From Microbacterium sp. LWO12-1.2 (GTDB lineage Bacteria > Actinomycetota > Actinomycetes > Actinomycetales > Microbacteriaceae), in the NCBI RefSeq assembly GCF_040675875.1, contig NZ_JBEGII010000001.1, positions 2,294,001 to 2,358,000 on the forward strand: 64,000 bases of DNA. Reading direction: 5' to 3'. A program made the translations under genes and the position numbers. Positions 24,333-32,296 of this stretch are shown in pieces. Each line of letters opens with the position of its first letter. Within the stretch, counting starts at the first letter, position 1. The notes beneath the pieces were generated by a model. It saw only the letters and a program-made list of their open reading frames with translations. It had not been told where the DNA came from and ran no database searches.

Positions 24333-25201
24333 GCGGTGACGCGACGCAGCTTCGCCATGGGGGCGCGCTCGCTGTCGAAGACGCGCTTGACGCCGTCCCC
24401 CAGAGCGGTCTCGATGACCCGGATGTCGCGCACGAGGTGCTCGAGCCCCGTCGGCTCCAGCGAGGCCGCGTGATCGGAGCCCCACATCGTGCGGTCGAGC
24501 GTGATGTGCCGCTCGACCGCGACCGCGCCGATGGCCACGGCTGCCAGCGAGATCTGCAGTCCGCGCTCGTGCCCCGAGTAGCCGATCGGGATACCGGGGT
24601 AGCGGTCACGCAGCGTGGCGATCGCCCGGAGGTTCGCCTCCTCCGGCTCCAGCGGATACGTGGAGGTCGCGTGCATGAGCACCACCCGGTCGGTGCCGAG
24701 CGTCTCGAGCGCGCGGTCGATCTGCGCGATCGTCGACATGCCGGTGGAGAGGATCACGGGCTTGCCGGTCGCCCGCAGCGCCTGCAGCAGCTCGGTGTCG
24801 GTGAGGCTGGCCGAGGCGACCTTGTGAGCGACCACGTTCAGGTCTTCCAGGAAGTCGACGCTCGGCACGTCCCACGGCGAGGCGAACCAGTCGAGCCCCT
24901 GCAGCGTGGCGTGGTCGCCGATCGCGACATACTCGTCACGCCCGAATTCCACCCGGCGGCGGTAGTCCAGGTAGCTCATCGTGCCCCACGGCGTCTCGCG
25001 CGGCACGTCGCGCATGTGCTCCGGCGTGGAGATCTCGGGGGTGCGCTTCTGGAACTTCACCGCATCGGCGCCTGCACGCGCGGCGACGTCGATCAGACGC
25101 TTGGCGATGTCGACATCACCGTTGTGATTCAGTCCGATCTCGGCGATGACGTAGGCGGGATGACCGCCTCCGATGACGCGCGATCCGATGCTGACAGTCA
25201 T
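24329..25201 (-). CDS. neuB: NeuB-type nonulosonic acid synthase, lacking the C-terminal SAF domain
   Basis: 290 aa. TIM-barrel NeuB signatures: VIAEIGLNHNGD (~18-29), DAVKFQKRTPE, LSTGMST, ATSTYPLEPEE, GYSGHE and a closing ITLDRTMWGSDHAASLEP. Condenses phosphoenolpyruvate with a mannose-type sugar to a nonulosonic acid. Typical bacterial NeuB is ~345 aa with an antifreeze-like SAF domain that covers the neighbouring active site; here the protein stops right after the barrel. Good Shine-Dalgarno (ccggaggaatc). Substrate form (free or 6-phosphorylated sugar) is discussed under the NeuA-HAD fusion. Confidence 0.88.
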   Translation of the reverse strand: MTVSIGSRVIGGGHPAYVIAEIGLNHNGDVDIAKRLIDVAARAGADAVKFQKRTPEISTPEHMRDVPRETPWGTMSYLDYRRRVEFGRDEYVAIGDHATLQGLDWFASPWDVPSVDFLEDLNVVAHKVASASLTDTELLQALRATGKPVILSTGMSTIAQIDRALETLGTDRVVLMHATSTYPLEPEEANLRAIATLRDRYPGIPIGYSGHERGLQISLAAVAIGAVAVERHITLDRTMWGSDHAASLEPTGLEHLVRDIRVIETALGDGVKRVFDSERAPMAKLRRVTA

Positions 25202-25272
25202 GATTCCTCCGGTCGTCGAGCGGTCTGAAATCCCCGCCCCTCCTGGCTACGCCTCGCGGGTGAACACCATGC

Positions 25273-25297
25273 GACCGGGGAGTTACCGGCACCGGTC
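25273..25297 (-). other. Hairpin in the NeuA-NeuB gap
   Basis: The 94-bp gap 25202-25295 is the only sizeable gap within the operon. GACCGG (25273-25278) pairs with CCGGTC (25292-25297), overlapping the NeuA-HAD stop. It may tune downstream expression; no promoter is evident. Confidence 0.35.
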
Positions 25298-26498
25298 AGC
25301 TCGACAACACCCGCTCGATGAGCTCCCGCACGGCCCCATGCCCTCCGCGCCGGGTGAGCACCGCACGCGCTTCCTCGAGCACGAGCGGATGCGCGTCGGC
25401 GACGGCCACCGGCCACCCCACGATCCGCATCGCAGGAAGGTCGTTGACGTCGTTGCCGAGGTAGGCGATGTCGGCCAGCGCGACGCCGACCTCCTCGGCC
25501 CATCCGCGCAGCGCCGACTCCTTGTCGTCGATGCCGTGCAGCACGGGCACCCGCAGCTTCTCGGCCCGCGACCGCACCACCGGGTTCACCTCGGTGGAGA
25601 GGATCAGCATCGGCAGCCCGGCCCGGCGCAGCAGCGCGACCCCCATCCCGTCCTCGCGGCTCACCCGCACGCGCTCGCGCCCGTCCGCATCGACGAGGGC
25701 GGTGTCATCGGTGTGCACGCCATCGAAGTCGGTCACGACCGCCTGCACGTTCATCCGCTCGACCGCATCATGCCGCACAGCGAGCGCCCTGGCGATCCCG
25801 AGCTGCTGGTCATCGTCGATCTCGATCGCCGACCACTCCGGGACCTCGGCGATGCGGATCCGGCCGAAGAAACGATGCCGGCTCTGGCGGAATCCCGCGA
25901 CACGGAACACATAGAACGCGCCGGTCTCGAGGTGGTGCGGCTCCCGATCCTGACGCCGGGGACGATGGGCGGCCTCGTGGTTGACCGCGACCGCCACCTC
26001 GTCCGCATCCTGACGCCAGAGGAAGCCGTAGGTCTCGTACGCCGAGAACACGCTGTCGGCACGATCCGCCGCGACCTCGGCGACGGCGGCGGCGAGCGCG
26101 TCGCTCGGGATGAACGGGGACGTCGCCTGCAGGAAGGCCACGATGTCGTAGTGCTCGCCGGCGCTCTCCAGCTCGTCGAGCGCGTGCAGGATCGCGCTCT
26201 CGGACGACGCCGTGTCACCCGAGAGCTCGGCGGGGCGGTGGATCACCCGTGCTCCCGCGGATGCCGCGACGCCTGCGATCTCGTCGTCGTCGGTCGACAC
26301 GACGACCAGCTCGACGCCCGCCGCTGCAGCCGCTCTGACCGCGCGCGCGACCAGAGCCACGCCGCCCACGCGCTGCAGGTTCTTGCGCGGCACGCCCTTC
26401 GACCCTCCACGGGCCGGGATGATCGCCACGGTCCTCGGGGGTGCATCGGCCTGCGGGGACGCATCCGTCGTCACGTGCTCGTCGATCTCGGTCATCAT
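25296..26498 (-). CDS. neuA: CMP-nonulosonate cytidylyltransferase fused to HAD (KdsC-like) phosphatase
   Basis: 400 aa in two domains. Residues ~23-235 are an acylneuraminate cytidylyltransferase with the CTP loop IIPARGGSKGVPRKNL (26-41), STDDDEIA, the FLQATSPF motif and a late EIDDDQQLGIA. Residues ~245-400 are a HAD phosphatase: nucleophile Asp in VVTDFDGVHTDD, ILSTEVNPVVRSRAEKLRVP, and GNDVNDLPAM as motif IV. The fusion suggests the pathway passes through a 9-phosphate that the HAD half removes before CMP activation. Start at 26498 overlaps the upstream stop (ATGA); a second ATG follows at once. Confidence 0.87.
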   Translation of the reverse strand: MMTEIDEHVTTDASPQADAPPRTVAIIPARGGSKGVPRKNLQRVGGVALVARAVRAAAAAGVELVVVSTDDDEIAGVAASAGARVIHRPAELSGDTASSESAILHALDELESAGEHYDIVAFLQATSPFIPSDALAAAVAEVAADRADSVFSAYETYGFLWRQDADEVAVAVNHEAAHRPRRQDREPHHLETGAFYVFRVAGFRQSRHRFFGRIRIAEVPEWSAIEIDDDQQLGIARALAVRHDAVERMNVQAVVTDFDGVHTDDTALVDADGRERVRVSREDGMGVALLRRAGLPMLILSTEVNPVVRSRAEKLRVPVLHGIDDKESALRGWAEEVGVALADIAYLGNDVNDLPAMRIVGWPVAVADAHPLVLEEARAVLTRRGGHGAVRELIERVLSS

Positions 26499-27856
26499 CG
26501 TCCTCGCATCACTCGCCACACTCGTCCTGCGCGGTTGCGCGCTCCGAGAGCCGTCAGCCGCCACTGCTCCACCCGTCCCGCTCCCCCGGCGGAGCGCAGC
26601 ATCCGTCGTACCGGGCCCTCCACCGGCGCACCGGGCAGACGCAGGAGCGACAGACGTTCGGGGGCGAAGTAGCGGTCGCGCTCAGACGCGTCCAGCGTGC
26701 GCAGCAGCAGTTCGGCACGCGGTCGCAGGTGTACCGCGATCTCCGGCTGCATCGTGTGACCGACCGCGTCGATCAGCAGCTGGAGGCGTGCGGGATCCGC
26801 GTGCGCAGAGTCGTCGCGGGTGAGCGCATCGACCAGGACCAGGGGCACGCGGTTGCTGTTCTCGAACGGCGCCAGACCCGCGAGGAGGCGCGCCGTCCCC
26901 GCCGACCCCACGGGAATGCCGAGGGTCGCGCGCACCGTCGGCAGCGCGGTCGAGAACCCCGCCACCACGGCCACCGCATCGATCCGCTCTGCGAGCACCT
27001 CGGCGGGCAGCGCTCCGCGGTATTCGGCGTACTCGAGCCCGAGCGAGAGCGCCCGTTCCCGCACGGCGTCGGACTGCAGCGGCGGCGCTGCGGGGTGCGG
27101 CTTGAACACGACCCTCTGCGGCGACCAGGTCATCGCGCGATCGATCAGGTCACGGTGCAGGGCCGCCTCCTCGCGCACGGTCAGCAGCCCGAGCGCCGAC
27201 AGGTACTGGCCCAGCACGAGCGCGGTCGGCACCGTGTCGTCCAGCGCCGCACCCGAGGCATCGACCACCGGGGCGCCGGAATCGCTCTCGCGCAGCACCT
27301 GCTGGAAGCGCGCCGGCGGCACCGGGAGCGGGGTCGCGAAAGGCGATCCGACCAGCGGTCGCACTCCCGGCACCACGTCGGCGTAGACGACCTGCCCGAT
27401 CCGCGCGGCGACCGATCGGCCGAGCGCGACCCGCATCGGCGAGTACGTCATCAGTCCGTCACCGATGATCGACAGCCGTGCGCGAGGGAAGATCGACATC
27501 AGGGTGCGCGCCGGCGCGACCTGGGGACTCTGCACGAACAGCTCCAGGTCGTCGGGGTCGATGCCCCAGGCCCGTATGAACAGTCTCTCCAGCAGGGGCA
27601 GATCCGCGTCGGCCGGCTGCCAGTCGCTCGGATGCAGGGCTCCCAGCAGCGCCCCGAGGTCTTCGACGCGGTCGAATCGCCCACGCAGCGACTCCAGTGA
27701 CGGGTCGACACCGATGCCGACGACGGTCTCGGGCACCCGGGCCGACACGAAGGGCACGAGCACGCGGTCTGCGGAGTCGCCGAGGAGACCTTCGTCGATC
27801 GCCGCGGCGGCGGTCGCGAGTCCGTAGGCACTGTGCAGCGCGAACATCTGGGTCAT
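26495..27856 (-). CDS. Polysialyltransferase-family glycosyltransferase
   Basis: 453 aa. Begins MTQMFALHSAYGLATAAAAI, the N-terminal pattern of the alpha-2,8-polysialyltransferase family (PF07388), and contains FPRARLSIIGDGLMTYSP and VVFKPHPAAPP, the latter like the HP donor-binding motif of bacterial sialyltransferases. Likely polymerises or adds CMP-activated nonulosonic acid onto a cell-wall or capsule glycan. Overlaps both neighbours by ATGA, so tightly coupled to GT2 and NeuA-HAD. Family assigned by pattern, linkage unknown. Confidence 0.8.
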   Translation of the reverse strand: MTQMFALHSAYGLATAAAAIDEGLLGDSADRVLVPFVSARVPETVVGIGVDPSLESLRGRFDRVEDLGALLGALHPSDWQPADADLPLLERLFIRAWGIDPDDLELFVQSPQVAPARTLMSIFPRARLSIIGDGLMTYSPMRVALGRSVAARIGQVVYADVVPGVRPLVGSPFATPLPVPPARFQQVLRESDSGAPVVDASGAALDDTVPTALVLGQYLSALGLLTVREEAALHRDLIDRAMTWSPQRVVFKPHPAAPPLQSDAVRERALSLGLEYAEYRGALPAEVLAERIDAVAVVAGFSTALPTVRATLGIPVGSAGTARLLAGLAPFENSNRVPLVLVDALTRDDSAHADPARLQLLIDAVGHTMQPEIAVHLRPRAELLLRTLDASERDRYFAPERLSLLRLPGAPVEGPVRRMLRSAGGAGRVEQWRLTALGARNRAGRVWRVMRGR

Positions 27857-28833
27857 CGCGTGTGCCCCGCTCTGCGGAGGCTGGAGGCCAGCACACGCCG
27901 ACGAGGGCCATCGAGCCGAGCAACGGCGGCCACCACCTCCGCGTGCGGCAGACGCTCGAGCAGACCGCGGATGGCTGCGCGCATCTCGAGGCGCAGGGCG
28001 CGGGGCATCCGTCGCGATCTCACCAGGTGATGCGAGCTGAGGGCGAGCGCCGTCCACACCGCCTTGGGGAGGAACCGCTCGGCCTCCGGATCGATCTCGA
28101 CGAGGTCGACGACCTCCGACATCGCCCGCGCGAAATCCAGCTGCCGTCGATCGCGCACCTGGGTGAGGGAGGTCGAGACACCGCGACGATAGAGCAGAGC
28201 CGGGGCGTCCACCACCGCGAAGGACTGTGCCTGCAGGTGCAGGCGCCAGATCCAGGGCCGGTCCTCCGCCGTGAACAGCCCTGGCGAGAACGCCGCCAGG
28301 CCATGGTCGATCATCCGGCGATGGAAGATCCCGGCCCAGGCGAAGGGGTAGTCGACCATCGTCGTCTCCGCATCCGGGAGGATCGCCTCGCGCGGCGGCA
28401 CCACCTGCTCGCGCCACGGATGCGGGGCCCGCACGAGCGTGCGCGCCCCATCCCGCACCGTCACATGGTCGGTACGGAGGAAATCGGCGTCCAGCTCCCG
28501 CAACCGCGACGACAGCACCGGCAGTCGCCCCGGCTGCATCCAGTCGTCGCCGTCCACGAAGCAGAACGTCTCGGCCTCCACGAGCGCGAGGCCCTGGTTG
28601 CGCGCGCTCGCGAGCCCGCGCGGCGAAGCGTTGACGATCACGTCGGCGTTCGGGAACCGAGCGGCGTACCGGCGCATGAGGTCGCCGGTCCCGTCGCGGG
28701 AACCGTCGTCGATCGCGACCAGCTGCAGCGCCGAGGGGTCGTCGAACTGCCGCAACAGGGTCTCCAGCGTCGTCGCGATGTAGGCGCCGGCGTCCTTTGC
28801 GGGCAGGATGACGGTGACGAGCGGTCTGCGCAC
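27853..28833 (-). CDS. Family 2 glycosyltransferase
   Basis: 326 aa, first gene of the nonulosonic-acid operon. GT-A fold: VTVILPAKDAGAYIATTLET at the N-terminus, LVAIDDGSRDGT, ASARNQGLALV and the metal-binding FVDGDDWM. Probably transfers a hexose or primer sugar to start or extend the polymer. GTG at 28833 chosen because cgggag lies 5-9 nt upstream; an in-frame ATG at 28878 would add 15 unconvincing residues. Confidence 0.85.
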   Translation of the reverse strand: MRRPLVTVILPAKDAGAYIATTLETLLRQFDDPSALQLVAIDDGSRDGTGDLMRRYAARFPNADVIVNASPRGLASARNQGLALVEAETFCFVDGDDWMQPGRLPVLSSRLRELDADFLRTDHVTVRDGARTLVRAPHPWREQVVPPREAILPDAETTMVDYPFAWAGIFHRRMIDHGLAAFSPGLFTAEDRPWIWRLHLQAQSFAVVDAPALLYRRGVSTSLTQVRDRRQLDFARAMSEVVDLVEIDPEAERFLPKAVWTALALSSHHLVRSRRMPRALRLEMRAAIRGLLERLPHAEVVAAVARLDGPRRRVLASSLRRAGHTR

Positions 28834-28953
28834 GGAACTCCCGAGGTGGACGGTGCCCGCATGATCGCAGCTGCGCATTGCCGGATGCCGACGCCGCGGT
28901 GAACGCGGGGTGTCCTGGTCACGGGACCCGCGCGGATCGGCGACGATGGACAG

Positions 28954-29847
28954 ATGTTCTGGTCTCGGCACTCGCACGGACGCCCGATGCGCCGACGCGT
29001 GCGCGAGACGGACGAGTTCCGCTGGTTCACGGCCCGCGCCTGGACCACCCGCTGGTATCCGCAGGGCGTCGATGTCGGCTCCTGGCGCGGTCGGCGCACC
29101 CTCGCGGTGAGCTGGTTCCGGCAGGACAGGAGCGGCAGTCACCTCGCCTCGCGCGTCGTGCTGATCGATCTGCAGCGCTCCCGCCACATCGACATCGCCC
29201 TCGCGATCGAGGAGGACGGCGAACTGCAGCCCGCCCGCATCCACACCGGCGGGATCGCCTGGTTCGGCGATCGGCTGTTCGCCGCCGCGACGGGGCAGGG
29301 CATCTGGGAGTTCGACCTCGGCGAGGTGTGCGAGGTGCGCGGCGCCGTCGCCCGCCGCCTTCGCGGGATCTCCGGGCGTCGCCCCGGGGCGAGGTCGCTC
29401 GTGGCCGTGCGGACGCAGGTGCATCCGGTCGCCCTGCGCTGCTCGTTCCTTGGCCGCCTGTACGACGAGGACGGCACCCCCCTGCCGCGGGTGCTGATCG
29501 GCGAGTTCCGTGCCGACGACCGCGGCCGCATCGGCGAGTTCGCGCTGCCGGAGGGAGAGGGCGGCCGCTTCGAGGAGAGGGACCGCTTCGCGCCGGGCAT
29601 CGGTCACATGCAGGGCGCCGTGCGCTGGGGCGACCGTGTCTTCGTGTCGCAGTCCGACGGCATGAGACCCGGCACGCTGTGGTCGGGTCCGGTCGGAGCT
29701 CTGGCCCCGCACCCGACTGCGCTGCCCGTCGGCTGCGAGGATCTGGCGCTCGACCCGGAGGCGAGGATGCTGTGGTCGCTCGGGGAGCATCCGCGGCGAC
29801 GCGTGGTCCGGGGGATCCCCTTCGCGCGGATCGGGCTCGAAGGCTGA
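28954..29847 (+). CDS. Conserved-looking hypothetical protein (possible beta-propeller)
   Basis: 297 aa, no recognised family. Repeated short beta-rich units such as GGIAWFGDRLFAAATGQGIW and GAVRWGDRVFVSQSDGM, each with a [GA]-x-x-W-x-G-D-R-[LV]-F core, look like propeller blades. No signal peptide or membrane helix is evident, so a cytoplasmic location is possible. Divergent from the nonulosonic-acid operon. GACGAT lies 6 nt before the ATG, a weak version of the leaderless box. Confidence 0.65.
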   Translation: MFWSRHSHGRPMRRRVRETDEFRWFTARAWTTRWYPQGVDVGSWRGRRTLAVSWFRQDRSGSHLASRVVLIDLQRSRHIDIALAIEEDGELQPARIHTGGIAWFGDRLFAAATGQGIWEFDLGEVCEVRGAVARRLRGISGRRPGARSLVAVRTQVHPVALRCSFLGRLYDEDGTPLPRVLIGEFRADDRGRIGEFALPEGEGGRFEERDRFAPGIGHMQGAVRWGDRVFVSQSDGMRPGTLWSGPVGALAPHPTALPVGCEDLALDPEARMLWSLGEHPRRRVVRGIPFARIGLEG

Positions 29848-29863
29848 GCGGCGGCGGCGCGTT

Positions 29864-29869
29864 TAGACT
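29864..29869 (+). promoter_or_regulatory. TAGACT -10-like box, leaderless start of 29876 gene
   Basis: TAGACT, 6 nt, GTG at 29876. Confidence 0.5.
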
Positions 29870-29875
29870 GGTGGA

Positions 29876-30208
29876 GTGAAGCCTGCACCCCTCCTCGTCT
29901 ACACCGTGTTGCGGCTGCTGGCGTTCCTCGTCCCCCTCGCGATCATGTGGTTCTTCTTCCCGATCTTCCGGGAGTTCTGGTGGCTCGCCGCGATCTTCGC
30001 CGCGCTCATCGGCACCAGCATCTCGATGCTCTTCCTGCGCGCGCCGCTCTCGAAGGCGTCCGCCGAGCTGCACGAGCGTCGTGAGGGACGCACCTCGGGC
30101 CGTCAGGCCGACGCCGAAGCGGAAGACGCCGCCGTGGAGGATGCGGCATCCGAAGGTGCGGCATCCGAAGGCGCGACCGCGCAGGATGGCGCCACCCCGC
30201 GCGACTGA
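29876..30208 (+). CDS. DUF4229 membrane protein
   Basis: 110 aa, GTG start. Two N-terminal membrane helices (YTVLRLLAFLVPLAIMWFF and WWLAAIFAALIGTSISMLF) followed by a charged tail rich in Glu and Ala (residues ~70-110). It is often next to menA in actinobacteria, as here (convergent neighbour at 30303), but its role is unknown. Confidence 0.8.
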   Translation: MKPAPLLVYTVLRLLAFLVPLAIMWFFFPIFREFWWLAAIFAALIGTSISMLFLRAPLSKASAELHERREGRTSGRQADAEAEDAAVEDAASEGAASEGATAQDGATPRD

Positions 30209-30302
30209 CTGGTCGCACATCGTCGCATCCGCACCCGCGAAGCGACAACATGCGCCCATCTGCGCGCCTCGGTGACGGAGGATGACGCCGCCACAACGCG
30301 CG

Positions 30303-31283
30303 TCAGCCGGCGAACGCCCAGAACAGTGCGCCGGCGTAGAGCAGCGACGTCAGCGAGGTCAGCGCGAGGGCGATCACGAGTTCGCGCGGCTGCCGGTACG
30401 TCCAGACGATCAGCACCGCGGGCAGTCCGGCGAGCAGCGCGAGCAGCGCGATCCACGCGATCGGGAACACGAGCGCGAGGAACACAGCGATCGCGAAGGG
30501 CACCAGCATGAACAGCGTGAACAGCACCTGGGTCGCGCGGCGGCCGATCAGCACGGTCAGGGTGCGCTTGCCGACCTCGCGGTCCTGATCGATGTCGCGC
30601 AGGTTGTTGGCCAGCAGCACGGCACAGGCGAACAGGCCGGCAGCGACCGCCCCGAGCCAGGCCTGCTGCGGCAGCTGGAACACCTGCACCCAGGTGGTGC
30701 CGAGTGTGGCGACGAGGCCGAAGAACACGAAGACGAAGACCTCGCCGAGGCCCGCGTAGCCATAGGGCCGCTTGCCGCCGGTGTAGAACCACGCGGCGAC
30801 GATGCACACGGCGCCGACCGCCAGCATCCACCACTGCTCGGTGCGTACGACGATCGCGAGGCCGACGAGAGCCGCGAGCGCGAAGAAGCTCAGCCCGATG
30901 ATCAGCACGGTGCGGGGCTTCACGCGCCCGGAAGCGGTCAGGCGCGCCGGCCCGACGCGCACGGCGTCGGTGCCGCGGATGCCGTCGCTGTAGTCGTTCG
31001 TGAAGTTCACGCCGATCTGCAGCAGCACCGCGACCGCCAGGCACGCGAGCGCGATCACCCAGTGGAACTCCGGGCCCGTGCTGCGGGCCGCGCCGGAGCC
31101 GATGATGACCGGAGCCGCGGCGAGCGGCAGCGTGCGCAGTCGTGCAGCGCCGATCCAGTCCCCCACCGTGACCGGGCCGGCCTCGACGATGGGGCGTCGG
31201 GCCGGGTTGCCGCTGGTGCGACTCGGGGTACGCGGGGTGCTCTTGGTGCGCGCAGAACTCTTGCGCTTCGACGATGCTGCCAC
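30303..31283 (-). CDS. menA: 1,4-dihydroxy-2-naphthoate polyprenyltransferase (MenA)
   Basis: 326 aa, GTG start. A Lys/Arg-rich cytoplasmic N-terminus precedes a UbiA-type membrane domain. The first Asp-rich motif is NFTNDYSDGIRGTD and the second is NNLRDIDQDREVGKRT, both needed to bind Mg-prenyl diphosphate. Prenylates 1,4-dihydroxy-2-naphthoate in menaquinone synthesis. GTG at 31283 is preferred over ATG at 31364 because a TAGGAT box lies 7 nt before it and homology starts downstream. Confidence 0.9.
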   Translation of the reverse strand: MAASSKRKSSARTKSTPRTPSRTSGNPARRPIVEAGPVTVGDWIGAARLRTLPLAAAPVIIGSGAARSTGPEFHWVIALACLAVAVLLQIGVNFTNDYSDGIRGTDAVRVGPARLTASGRVKPRTVLIIGLSFFALAALVGLAIVVRTEQWWMLAVGAVCIVAAWFYTGGKRPYGYAGLGEVFVFVFFGLVATLGTTWVQVFQLPQQAWLGAVAAGLFACAVLLANNLRDIDQDREVGKRTLTVLIGRRATQVLFTLFMLVPFAIAVFLALVFPIAWIALLALLAGLPAVLIVWTYRQPRELVIALALTSLTSLLYAGALFWAFAG

Positions 31284-31290
31284 GCTCGGA

Positions 31291-31296
31291 ATCCTA
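31291..31296 (-). promoter_or_regulatory. TAGGAT -10-like box, leaderless start of menA
   Basis: Minus-strand TAGGAT, 7 nt, GTG at 31283. Confidence 0.5.
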
Positions 31297-31360
31297 CTGG
31301 GCGCGCTGATGACGGCCGTCGACGCCGTCGGGGATTCGCGCGTGGAACTCGCGCGACGTC

Positions 31361-31651
31361 TCACGCGTCGGGGTTGGAGTCCTTGCCTTCGAGCCAGAGC
31401 GTGTCACTCTTGTCGCCGTGCGCACCGGGCTTGCCGACGTGCTTGTCGCCGATCTTCGGCCCCTTGGTGATGACGTGCACCAGTGCCATCGCGTGGCCCT
31501 GGCCCAGCTGGTACTCCTCTTTCAGCCACGCGACGATGGGGGTGGCCTTGGTCGTCTCGTCGAACCCCCTCTCCTTGGCGAGTTCGATGAACTGGCGCGG
31601 GGTGAGGCCGGTCTTGGTCTCGATGTTGTCGAGGTAAGCCTGGAAGGACAT
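31361..31651 (-). CDS. DUF4287 small protein
   Basis: 96 aa. SFQAYLDNIETKTGLTPRQF, the ATPIVAWLKEEYQLGQGHAM segment and VHVITKGPKIGDKHVG match DUF4287-containing proteins, which are short alpha-helical proteins of unknown role. Start at 31651 has a clear caggaga Shine-Dalgarno. Confidence 0.82.
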   Translation of the reverse strand: MSFQAYLDNIETKTGLTPRQFIELAKERGFDETTKATPIVAWLKEEYQLGQGHAMALVHVITKGPKIGDKHVGKPGAHGDKSDTLWLEGKDSNPDA

Positions 31652-31753
31652 GAGGTCTCCTGTGTCGAGCGGTGCGAGAGCCATCATGGCCGAGCGCGCA
31701 GCGGATGACAATGCTGCAGGTCGACAACGCTGCCGGATCACGCGGAGCGGTCG

Positions 31754-32224
31754 TCAGCCCTCGATCGCGTCCTCCGTGCCCAGCGGCAGGATCGGCCGGT
31801 GCTCATAGTAGGTCTGCAGCACGACGGTCGTACGGGTGCTGACGGATGCCGCCGTGCGGATGTCGCGGACGAGTTCCTCCAGCGCGCGGGGCGAGGCCAC
31901 ACGCACGAAGAGCATGTAGCTGGCATCACCGGCGATGGAGTGGCAGGCCTCGATCGCGTCGAGGTGCTCCAGCAGCTCGGGGGCGTTGTCGGGCTGCGCG
32001 GGGTCGAGCGGGGTGATCTCGATGAAGGCGGAGAGGGGCGTGCCCACCAGCTCGGGGTCGAGGATCGCTCGGTAGCCGGTGATCACGCCGCGGGTCTCGA
32101 GCCGCCGGAGCCGCGACTGCACGGCCGACACCGAGAGGCCGACGGCATCCGAGAGCTGGGAGAGCGTCGCGCGTCCGTCACGAGCGATCTCCGCGACGAT
32201 CGCGCGGTCGACAGAATCATCCAC
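31754..32224 (-). CDS. Lrp/AsnC-family regulator
   Basis: 156 aa. N-terminal helix-turn-helix (VDRAIVAEIARDGRATLSQL, then LSVSAVQSRLRRLETRGVI, YRAILDPELVG) and C-terminal RAM ligand domain (CHSIAGDASYMLFVRVASP). Members of the Lrp family respond to amino acids. It is divergent from the DUF6421-SDR pair with only 72 bp between starts, so control of that unit is plausible. A TAATCT box lies 11 nt before its ATG. Confidence 0.88.
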   Translation of the reverse strand: MDDSVDRAIVAEIARDGRATLSQLSDAVGLSVSAVQSRLRRLETRGVITGYRAILDPELVGTPLSAFIEITPLDPAQPDNAPELLEHLDAIEACHSIAGDASYMLFVRVASPRALEELVRDIRTAASVSTRTTVVLQTYYEHRPILPLGTEDAIEG

Positions 32225-32296
32225 GGATGTAAGATTATCGTCAGTATCCCGTTATGACCGGAAAGTTTCCGGCATGCCGCATGATCGGAGGTCCCG

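Noticed and set aside
28878..28878. ATG start of the GT2 gene at 28878
   Set aside because: The extra 15 residues do not fit the GT2 family and lack a ribosome site; the GTG at 28833 follows a cgggag element.
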